34,615 nt of DNA from assembly GCA_019425655.1 (NCBI GenBank), contig NQWY01024844.1, forward strand, positions 1 through 34,615, given 5' to 3'. Positions 1 through 6,928 of the stretch are shown here, one piece after another. The translations under genes were made by a program, and so were the position numbers. The notes beneath the pieces are model-generated. The model saw only the letters and a program-made list of their open reading frames with translations, had not been told where the DNA came from and searched no databases. Every line of letters begins with the position of its first letter. The stretch's first letter is position 1. The stretch comes from Rhizophagus prolifer. Its lineage: Eukaryota > Glomeromycota > Glomeromycetes > Glomerales > Glomeraceae.

Positions 1-340
1 CTCCCTGGTTAAACTGGAACAGGATGTTGTGCTTGTCGCTGCTAAAGGTTTCCGAAGGGCTGTCAAAAACCCCGCGGATCTGAGTTCCTGCAGTAAAATA
101 GCCTGTATTGACAGAAAAGCCATCACACAGCTGGTAAGCCATTTCTTTCAGAAACAGGGTGGTGGCGTGTTCCATAGCAGCGGCAGATACGTCTGCTCCG
201 CCTCTGTTGACTGCGGTTTCGCAGATCTGTTTAACATTCAGCGATCGCTCGCTTACAGTGCGTGCGATATAATCATTGGGATTGTCCTTTGTAAGGAGGT
301 TCTCATAGAGATAGGCTTTGATCTTGTGTAATACTGCCAT
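1..340 (-). CDS. HU-like DNA-binding domain protein (DUF4469 type), 3' end beyond window
   Basis: The minus strand reads open from an ATG at 340-338 to the window edge (about 113 residues), starting MAVLHKIKAYLYENLL and continuing with NPNDYIARTVSERSLN and a GGADVSAAAMEHA stretch. This is the signature N-terminal half of the Bacteroidetes IHF/HU-like proteins whose C-terminal half is a DUF4469 immunoglobulin-like domain; that half would lie left of the window. Family knowledge: small nucleoid-type proteins, often present in several copies per genome, with no settled role. The opposite-strand open frame across the same bases has no recognisable features. A pair of hairpin repeats (371-590) lies directly upstream and could sit in its leader. 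The family call is from recalled sequence similarity; the DUF4469 half is inferred. Confidence 0.82.
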   Translation of the reverse strand, partial: MAVLHKIKAYLYENLLTKDNPNDYIARTVSERSLNVKQICETAVNRGGADVSAAAMEHATTLFLKEMAYQLCDGFSVNTGYFTAGTQIRGVFDSPSETFSSDKHNILFQFNQG

Positions 341-370
341 AATTCATCTGGTGTTTAAGTGTTATTTGTT

Positions 371-590
371 CATCATCTCACCAAGCCTCTGCGCACTCCA
401 ATTATGATTACGTTTATTTTGACGGCGTGCGTTTCAGGATGGCCTGGATAGGATTTGGGTTTTAAATTTGTGTTGTAAGTGTTTTTCATTATTTCACCAA
501 GCCTCTGCGCTCCCCAATAATGATTACTTTATTTTGACGGAGAGCGCTTCGGAATGGCTTGGATAATTATGAAATTTGTGTTTTATAAGA
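371..590. repeat. Tandem pair of hairpin-forming repeats, period 116 bp
   Basis: Two imperfect copies stand head to tail. Each begins with CACCAAGCCTCTGCGC, continues through an AT-rich loop with TTATTTTGACGG, and ends near GG(C/A)TGGCYTGGATA followed by AAATTTGTGTT. The hairpin cores are 381-447 and 497-562. In copy 2 the outer stem CCAAGCC pairs with GGCTTGG (556-562) and the inner GCGCTC pairs with GAGCGC. In copy 1 the inner stem is CGCAC pairing with GTGCG, so the bases changed on both sides and pairing is kept. On the minus strand this lies between the secreted protein gene and the HU-like gene, so it may be part of the HU-like leader, a tandem structured RNA, or a REP-like element. Confidence 0.7.
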
Positions 591-609
591 CTGGTGTTGC
601 AAAGCACAT

Positions 610-1188
610 CTAGCAAGAAGGAGGTGCTCTGCCCTGGAGGTAAGAACTTGCGCGATCCGGAAAAGATATACCTTGGTAGCGGAAGATAGGAGAGGTAGCG
701 CATACAAACAATAGCATGAAATAAGCTTTTTCTGCCATGCCGGCTGCCCGCCAATGAAAATCTACGTTGCAGGCTAATAATGATCTGCCTGATGAGGCTG
801 AAAATGAAGTATCATTATCATAAGGACTGCTGTTGATCTTTATTTCCTGGCGATCAGAAGCATTATCTGCTGTTTTACCCTTATCTTCGGATGATCCGGC
901 ACGCTCTGTCCGGCTTTTAACTATTTTTTTCTTGTTATAAGACTTTTCACATGGTATGATTTCGTTTTCAATACTACATTTCTCATCTGCTATATTATTA
1001 CCATCGGATTGCTTTTCATTTTGTATAGACATGACAGCACCCTCACTGATGGTAATATATTCCATCCCTGTAATAACTGTCTGTGCATATAATGTTTGTG
1101 CAGAATATAGAAAGAATAACAATAGGAGGCTTTTCCAAAAAGATTTTGGAAAACCGGAGCTGCTCGATATTGTTTTTGGATATGTCAT
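610..1188 (-). CDS. Unrecognised secreted protein, 192 aa
   Basis: I do not recognise the family. The N-terminus has a basic stretch (about residues 10-19), a hydrophobic core SLLLLFFLYSAQTLYAQ and a likely signal-peptidase site after the AQ near residue 36, so export is well supported. A conserved-looking patch TVITGMEYITISEGAVMSIQ follows. The middle is polar, lysine/glutamate/serine-rich and probably disordered, with an isolated CSIENEIIPCE pair of cysteines. The C-terminal 55 residues are hydrophobic and cysteine-containing (LACNVDF, LLFVCATSP, ending RAPPSC) and differ in composition from the middle, so the last part could be out of frame or a fused segment. Transcription runs toward the repeat pair and the HU-like gene. 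There is no T9SS sorting tail. Confidence 0.6.
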   Translation of the reverse strand: MTYPKTISSSSGFPKSFWKSLLLLFFLYSAQTLYAQTVITGMEYITISEGAVMSIQNEKQSDGNNIADEKCSIENEIIPCEKSYNKKKIVKSRTERAGSSEDKGKTADNASDRQEIKINSSPYDNDTSFSASSGRSLLACNVDFHWRAAGMAEKAYFMLLFVCATSPIFRYQGISFPDRASSYLQGRAPPSC

Positions 1189-1597
1189 TTGTATAACAAA
1201 AACATCAACAAAAGAGAAGGGAAGTAGGTAACCGGGCTATAATAATTTAGATTAAGAAAAGCATAATAGCCCGATGTGTACTCTACTGAGTAAGCTCAGT
1301 AAGATCACTTGTGTCTGTGTTTGTGCTGCAAAGAGAATAATAAATGCCATATAGCCAAAAAAACACTCTACCTTTTATGTACCTGATGTGAATTTTTGCG
1401 ATATATGAAAGTGATAACCGATTATATATTTTATAATCCTAAAGAAAAATGTTATGTTTGATGAAGCCCAAAAACTCTTTGTAGATAATGATTTGAGCTA
1501 TGTAGGTATGTAAAGGGTATATATGTATTGATTGTTTTATATTATGATTGCAATAGGAAAATGGTAAATTATATACTCAACTAAATATCTAATCATT
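1189..1597. other. Gene-free stretch of 409 bp with two small inverted repeats
   Basis: No convincing gene is present; the longest plausible short frame (1454-1513) is 19 codons and has no support. Two inverted repeats are visible: CGGGCTAT at 1233-1240 with ATAGCCCG at 1266-1273, and ACTGAG/CTCAGT at 1285-1300 with a 4-base loop. Neither is followed by a clear T-run. The stretch separates divergent genes (minus-strand secreted protein, plus-strand T9SS protein), so it should hold both promoters. A weak -7-like TATGATTG lies near 1540-1552. Confidence 0.5.
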
Positions 1598-2914
1598 ATG
1601 ACAAAAAAAATTATCTCTGCCTTGTTTCTTACTATTGGTGCTTTTTTTTACCAGGTTGATGCACAGGTAAGTAATCTGGGAATTGAAGTACACCCCGACA
1701 ATGTGTCCAATACGGGAACAGTGACCGGCATCTATGCAAATAGCTTCTTTATGTGGACACCGGCATTGGGATTGAAAAACATTGGAGATATTACCAACGG
1801 GATTCCTGCTTCCGGTACAGGAAGTATTTCCTCGGACGGAAGTAAGATTGCTATGTCTATAACCAACCCTGCCACCAATATCAACGAAATGACCCTGTAT
1901 AATGTAGCAACGCAAACACATACCTATCTGGGGGATTTGGGTGTGAATTCAGGAGGATCAAGTACAACGGTTTATGGCATATCATCTGACGGAAAGACGG
2001 TAGTAGGGTTGGGTTGGATTTCTGGAGGTACAGCGCATCCCGTAAAGTGGAGTGCCGAAACTGGTATTATAGATATGGGCAGTACTGTAGCAGGTAATAG
2101 TGCAAGAGCCAACGCAGTGAACGCTGATGGAACTGTAGTTGGCGGATGGCAGGATACTGATATGGGAAGAACCTTTGCTATTTGGAAAAACAATACCCAG
2201 ACTGTTGTTACGGAAGAAACAGAATACGGTACCTTACCTTTGAATGAGGTTTCAGACGTTTCAGATAACGGAGTTTGGGCAGTAGGAAGCAGTTTGCTGG
2301 GGTATGCTACCATCTGGAGCGAAGATACTGGAGTAATAAAAATCAATCATCCTGACGTGAGCCTGGACACAGGTTTTTCTGGAGCAGCAACTTCTGTAAA
2401 TGCCGATGGAAGCATGGTAGTGGGATATTTCCGTAATCTTTTTGATGGTACCGGTACGGCACCAGATAAAGGAGAGGGCTTCATCTGGACTCCGACGACT
2501 GGAAGGGTAGAGCTGACTGCCTATGCAAAAAGCCTTGGAATTGATACCCAAGATGTGACTTTTAATCTGCCAACAGGAATTTCTCCCAATGGAAAATATA
2601 TTACAGGATGGGGGAAGAAAAACGGATCTCCAATAGGTTTTCGTCTGGAGCTGCCAGATCCTGTGATGGCTGTTAACGATATTGATAAGAAAATGATTGC
2701 CGTCTATCCCAATCCAGTAAAAGATGTACTGAATATTGGCGGAGCATCTATTATTACCAATGTAGAAATTTATGATATCTCGGGTCAGAAAGTTCTGGAT
2801 GTCAAAGATATGAAAAGCAGTCAGCTTAATATCAACAAGCTTCAGAAAGGTACTTATTTGCTTAAAGGTCTATTTGATGGGCAAAAACACACCTTAAAAA
2901 TTATTAAAGAATAA
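1598..2914 (+). CDS. T9SS-secreted HAF-repeat (propeller-like) protein
   Basis: 438 residues. A signal peptide (about residues 1-22, ending VDAQ) leads into a region of repeated units with the pattern 'V/I-(S/N)-x-(D/N)-G-x-x-V-(V/A)-G-(W/G/Y)': ISSDGKTVVGLGW, VNADGTVVGGW, VSDNGVWAVGS, VNADGSMVVGYF and ISPNGKYITGWG, each followed by a W-containing strand such as FIWTPTTG. This matches the extracellular HAF repeat family, probably a beta-propeller. The last 75 residues (from AVYPNPVKDVLNI to the terminal KIIKE) form a typical type A T9SS sorting domain, implying export through the outer membrane and release or anchoring at the surface. The ligand is unknown. It is monocistronic, ending in a strong shared terminator. 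Confidence 0.88.
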   Translation: MTKKIISALFLTIGAFFYQVDAQVSNLGIEVHPDNVSNTGTVTGIYANSFFMWTPALGLKNIGDITNGIPASGTGSISSDGSKIAMSITNPATNINEMTLYNVATQTHTYLGDLGVNSGGSSTTVYGISSDGKTVVGLGWISGGTAHPVKWSAETGIIDMGSTVAGNSARANAVNADGTVVGGWQDTDMGRTFAIWKNNTQTVVTEETEYGTLPLNEVSDVSDNGVWAVGSSLLGYATIWSEDTGVIKINHPDVSLDTGFSGAATSVNADGSMVVGYFRNLFDGTGTAPDKGEGFIWTPTTGRVELTAYAKSLGIDTQDVTFNLPTGISPNGKYITGWGKKNGSPIGFRLELPDPVMAVNDIDKKMIAVYPNPVKDVLNIGGASIITNVEIYDISGQKVLDVKDMKSSQLNINKLQKGTYLLKGLFDGQKHTLKIIKE

Positions 2915-2916
2915 AA

Positions 2917-2946
2917 AGAGGCTCCATTTCAATGGAGCTTTTTTTT
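2917..2946. terminator. Bidirectional intrinsic terminator
   Basis: GCTCCATT (2921-2928) pairs perfectly with AATGGAGC (2931-2938), with A-rich flank on the left and eight Ts on the right. It sits between the convergent T9SS protein gene and the broken TPR regulator and can serve both strands. Confidence 0.88.
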
Positions 2947-4394
2947 ACAGTTTATCTATCCAGATATAGATATCTTCATCAGAAGGAATATTCAGTCTTT
3001 TTCTAAGACGGTTCTTCCGGTTTTGAACAGATTTAATCGCTGTAAATGTATAGGTGGCAATTTCCTTTGTAGAAAAATTTAATTTCAAATAGGCACAAAA
3101 AGTTAATTCTGAATTGAGAATGTCTGGATATGTCTGTTGAAGCTTATTGCAAAAATCTGGATAAACTTCTTTGAAACGCCCCAAAAAGGCAGAATCGTTA
3201 TTTTTGGCGAGAGCTACTACCTCGTCAAAAGAATTGTTCACCTTAAATTGCAATTTTTCAAGCTCTTTGGTTTTTTCTTCAATAATGCTTTTCTTTTCTT
3301 TTTGGGATTTCTTCTCCTTATTATAGTTTCTAAAAATATACAGCGATAATAGCGATATAAAAATCAGCAATACAATGATGCCAACAATAATCTTATACAG
3401 ACGTTTTTGTTGTAATGCATTTTTTTCTTGTAAATCTTCTTTAATATTTATATTGGCTATCGCAGCACTTTGTTTATTAATAGCATTAAGACTGTCGGAT
3501 AAGCGGGCGTACTTTTTAGCATAAAGCAGTGCGTTTTCCTTATCTCCGGATCTATCATACATCTCAGTAAGTGTCTGATAGATCGACTTTAAATCTATAG
3601 GGTTTCCTAATTTAATAGATATTGCTTCTGCCTTTTTATAATAGTAAAAAGCACTGTCCCAATTATTCTTTTCACGGTATATTTGTGCTGCAGTCTGGAA
3701 AACAGGAGATTTTGCTTCTTCACTTAGTTGCTTGGAGTTAATTACTTTACGCGAATAATACATCGCTGAATCCAATTTTTTTGCATTAAAGAAACTAGTG
3801 CTAATATTAATATAAGCAGCATTCAATAAGTTTGTTCTTTCCGACGTATTTTTTATTTGCTTATATTGAGATGCTGATTTTTTTAGATAAAATAAAACAG
3901 AGTCCTGCGGCATTTTTATTTCAAAATATAGTGCAGATTTGATATCAAGACCCATGCCCAAAAGCTTAAATTTAGTTTCAGAATCATTTATCATATTTGC
4001 TTGTTTGATTGATTCATCAATCGCAACACGTGCATCATCATACAGACCTAAGTTAGTGAAAGCAAAAGACTTGCTTTGAAGTGACTTCAAAATAAGGGAG
4101 AGCTTTTTTATATTGTGCCTTCATCATATACCAATTGCTTATTTGTATTAAGCATCGGTACATCCCTTCTTCGAAATGAATCTTTTCTGATTCTTTATAT
4201 AAATTACTGAGAAAACTTATATTTTTTTCCAGACTCCAATCATTTGGTTTTTCATTAGTTGTAATGAGAGAGTCTATTTGTTTTGGTGTATAATGGTTCT
4301 GGGCCAACAAAAATGGATAAAAGAATAAGGTACAAAATAATATAATACAATGTCGAATCAGCATAATATTATTTAAAGATACTTTGTTTTTCAA
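2945..4394 (-). pseudogene. Broken TPR-containing membrane regulator with LuxR-like C-terminal helix-turn-helix
   Basis: Two overlapping minus-strand frames make one gene of a common Chryseobacterium family. The first (4394 to 4053) encodes a signal or leader helix (IILFCTLFFYPFLLAQ), YTPKQIDSLI, and the first TPR-like helices up to QYKKALPYFE. The second, open from about 4119 and with no good ATG, resumes at KSLQSKSFAFTNLGLYDDA and encodes more TPR helices, one transmembrane helix (LYKIIVGIIVLLIFISLLSL), a coiled coil, and a C-terminal region with NSELTFCAYLKLNFSTKEIA and KSVQNRKNRLRKRLN resembling a LuxR-type HTH. Judged against the family's TPR spacing, about 14 residues are missing at the junction (near 4080-4095), so this looks like a short deletion that also shifts frame, not a single-base slip. 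The span (1450 nt) needs a loss of length 3n+2. Function was probably signal sensing coupled to transcription. Confidence 0.8.
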
Positions 4395-4527
4395 ATCATT
4401 TGTTATTAAGTATTCGATGCAAAAATAGAATATATTTAAATATTAATTTAATATTACGATAAATATCTACAAGCTTTTAAATTATTAATAAATATTTTAC
4501 TGTTTATAATGATTATGTTAAGAGCAA

Positions 4528-6651
4528 TTATAAAATCATACTCAGCTGGATCCTTTTTCTTGCTTCGTCTATTTCTGTAACCTTAACCTGGACGTGCTGA
4601 TGCAGCTTTACTACTTCATTTACATCGGATACAAAGCCATCTTTCAATTGAGAAATATGAACCAAGCCACTTTCCTTGATTCCCAAATCCACAAAACATC
4701 CGAAAGCAGTAATATTATTGACAATTCCCGGTAGGATCATCCCGGGTTTTACATCTTTGATGGATTTCACATTGGGGTCAAATTCAAAAACTTTCGCTCC
4801 TTTTCTTGGGTCTAATCCCGGTTTTTCTAATTCTTTCAGAATGTCTTTGATTCCTAGGATTCCGATATCATTAGTTACATATTTTTCAGGATTGATGGAA
4901 GCTATTTTCTCTTTATTCGAAATTAAATCTTCAGTTTTTAAGCCGAGATCTTTTGCCATTTTTTCAACCGTTTTGTAAGCTTCCGGATGAACGGCTGAAT
5001 TATCCAAAGGATTTTTTGCATTCTTGATTCTAACAAAAGCAGCGGCTTGCTGATAAGCCTTTTCTCCAAGTCTTGGAACTTTCTTCAGGTCTTTTCTTTC
5101 GGTGAAAGCGCCATTTTCTGTTCGGAAATTAACAATATTCTCCGCCATTTTTTCTCCGATTCCGGAAACGTAACTTAATAATGATTTACTAGCTGTATTC
5201 AGATTAATTCCAACCGAATTGACGGAACGAATTACAGTATTGTCCAGCTCTTCTTTTAGTTTGGTTTGATCCACATCATGTTGGTATTGTCCGACGCCAA
5301 TAGATTTAGGATCGATTTTTACTAATTCTGCCAAAGGATCGGCCAATCGTCTTCCAATGGACACAGCACCACGAACGGTCACATCATAATTTGGAAATTC
5401 ATCCCGCGCGATTTTACTGGCTGAATAGACCGATGCACCTGCTTCTGAAACCACAAACACCTGAATCGGCTTATCAAATGCAATTTTCTTGATGAAGAAT
5501 TCGGTTTCCCGGCTGGCTGTCCCATTTCCGATAGAGATGGCTTCAATATTATAAGCATTAACCATAGAACGAATTTTTTTCATCGCCATTCCAGTTTCGT
5601 TTTGCGGAGCGTGCGGATAGATATTCTCGTTGTGCAAAAGATCACCTTTTTCATCAAGGCAAACGACTTTGCAACCGGTTCTGTAACCGGGATCAATGGC
5701 TAAAATCCTTTTTTCTCCCAAAGGTGAAGCGAGAAGTAATTGTTGAAGATTCTCAGAGAAAACCTCAATCGCTTTGATATCTGCTTTTTCTTTGGCTTCC
5801 TGAAGCGCTTCATTGGAAAGAGCCGGCTCTAACAATCGTTTGTAAGAATCGGCTATTGCTAATTCTATTTGTTTTGAAGATGAATTATTACTTTTGATAA
5901 TAGCATTTCCTATCAGGTCAAGCGCTTCATCTTTTTCAATATCAACAGACGTTTTTACAAAACCCTCATTCTCTGCACGGAGCATTGCCAGCAGACGGTG
6001 CGATGGAATCCTGTTCAAAGCTTCCTGCCATTCGAAATATTGTGAGAATTTCTGAGCTGTTTCCTCATCTTTTTTTGCTTTGACCACTTTAGAAGAAATA
6101 ACGGCTTTTCTCTGGAATAATCTTCGAAGATTTTTACGAACATAAAGATTTTCATTAATCCATTCCGCAATAATATCTCTTGCACCTTGCAAAGCTCCAT
6201 CTTCATCGGCAACATTTTGATTAACATATTTTGAAGCGATAAAATCGATGTCATCAGAACGTTGGCTCATAATAATCTTGGCCAAAGGTTCCAGTCCTTT
6301 TTCTCTTGCTGTATCGGCTTTTGTCTTTTTCCTTTTTTTGTAGGGCAGATAAAAATCTTCCAGTTCCTGAAGGTCAAAACTTTGTTCTATCTTTTGCTTC
6401 AATTCAGGCGTCAAAGCATTTTGTTCATCGATGGATTTCAGGATACTTTCTTTTCTTTTGATGATGTCTTCAAACTGCTTATTCAGCTTGAAAATATTTT
6501 CAATTGCGACCTCGTCCAGATTGCCTGTTTTATCTTTTCTGTAACGTGCAATGAAAGGGATGGTACAATCTTCGGAGAAAAGCTGAAGCGTACTGTCTAT
6601 ATTTTTGGTAGGGATATTTAGTTGCTTTTGTATAAAGTCTGAAGCCTTCAT
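4528..6651 (-). CDS. tex: Tex-family RNA-binding transcription accessory protein
   Basis: 707 residues, slightly shorter than E. coli YhgF/Tex. The domain order is as expected: an N-terminal helical region with FIARYRKDKTGNLDEVAI and FYLPYKKRKKTKADTAREKG; a YqgF/RNase H-like domain (from about 315, ILAIDPGYRTGCK); a helix-hairpin-helix domain (about 485-545, VGINLNTASKSLLSYVSGIG); and a C-terminal S1 RNA-binding domain (about 630-705, LPGIVNNITAFGCFVDLGI and SGLVHISQL). Tex binds nucleic acid and influences transcription and stress tolerance in other bacteria. It appears intact, starts at ATG, and is a single gene with no obvious partner. The TATTTTCG just upstream is one mismatch from the Bacteroidetes -7 consensus. 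Confidence 0.95.
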   Translation of the reverse strand: MKASDFIQKQLNIPTKNIDSTLQLFSEDCTIPFIARYRKDKTGNLDEVAIENIFKLNKQFEDIIKRKESILKSIDEQNALTPELKQKIEQSFDLQELEDFYLPYKKRKKTKADTAREKGLEPLAKIIMSQRSDDIDFIASKYVNQNVADEDGALQGARDIIAEWINENLYVRKNLRRLFQRKAVISSKVVKAKKDEETAQKFSQYFEWQEALNRIPSHRLLAMLRAENEGFVKTSVDIEKDEALDLIGNAIIKSNNSSSKQIELAIADSYKRLLEPALSNEALQEAKEKADIKAIEVFSENLQQLLLASPLGEKRILAIDPGYRTGCKVVCLDEKGDLLHNENIYPHAPQNETGMAMKKIRSMVNAYNIEAISIGNGTASRETEFFIKKIAFDKPIQVFVVSEAGASVYSASKIARDEFPNYDVTVRGAVSIGRRLADPLAELVKIDPKSIGVGQYQHDVDQTKLKEELDNTVIRSVNSVGINLNTASKSLLSYVSGIGEKMAENIVNFRTENGAFTERKDLKKVPRLGEKAYQQAAAFVRIKNAKNPLDNSAVHPEAYKTVEKMAKDLGLKTEDLISNKEKIASINPEKYVTNDIGILGIKDILKELEKPGLDPRKGAKVFEFDPNVKSIKDVKPGMILPGIVNNITAFGCFVDLGIKESGLVHISQLKDGFVSDVNEVVKLHQHVQVKVTEIDEARKRIQLSMIL

Positions 6652-6726
6652 TTCTTAATTTTGAACAGCGAAAATAGTGTTTTTTAGCTGTTAATAATCG
6701 AAAATTAAATAAATCAGGAAGCAATA

Positions 6727-6840
6727 TTATTTTCTACGTTTTTTCTTTTCTCTTAATAAAGTGATGAAAAGCATTGCGATTAAAATGATCGGTCCAAATA
6801 ATTCTAATCCGAATGAACCAAAAATAGTTAGCGTTGACAT
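6727..6840 (-). CDS. Small single-span membrane peptide, 37 aa
   Basis: An ATG frame at 6840 encodes a 37-residue peptide: a short polar start (MSTLTIFGSFG), one hydrophobic helix LELFGPIILIAMLFITLL, and a strongly basic tail REKKKRRK before the stop. The positive-inside rule suggests the C-terminus is cytoplasmic. The case for a real gene is the clean composition, the promoter-like TAGCTTTG 15 bases upstream, and its place in an otherwise empty gap between tex and the plug-domain protein. The function is unknown; it is too short for standard gene callers. Confidence 0.6.
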   Translation of the reverse strand: MSTLTIFGSFGLELFGPIILIAMLFITLLREKKKRRK

Positions 6841-6855
6841 AATTGAATATTTAGC

Positions 6856-6863
6856 CAAAGCTA
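6856..6863 (-). promoter_or_regulatory. Putative -7 promoter element TAGCTTTG for the 37-aa peptide
   Basis: On the minus strand TAGCTTTG matches the Bacteroidetes -7 consensus TAnnTTTG, 15 bases before the ATG. It overlaps a small inverted repeat TTTAGC-CAAA-GCTAAA that could be an operator. No clear -33 TTG is seen. Confidence 0.5.
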
Positions 6864-6928
6864 AAATGATTTAGTCATTCGGTTTTAGGTAGAAATACGG
6901 ATTTTGTAAAAAATATAGATTTGATGAC

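Noticed and set aside
29-331. Plus-strand open frame of 100 codons
   Set aside because: It is the reverse of the HU-like gene, whose frame is recognisable; this frame has no family features.
524-754. Minus-strand 76-codon frame overlapping the end of the secreted protein
   Set aside because: It runs through a hairpin repeat, has no signal or family match and no independent start; possible out-of-frame tail but unsupported.
1454-1513. 19-codon plus-strand frame
   Set aside because: It is too short, without conservation evidence or a ribosome-binding context.
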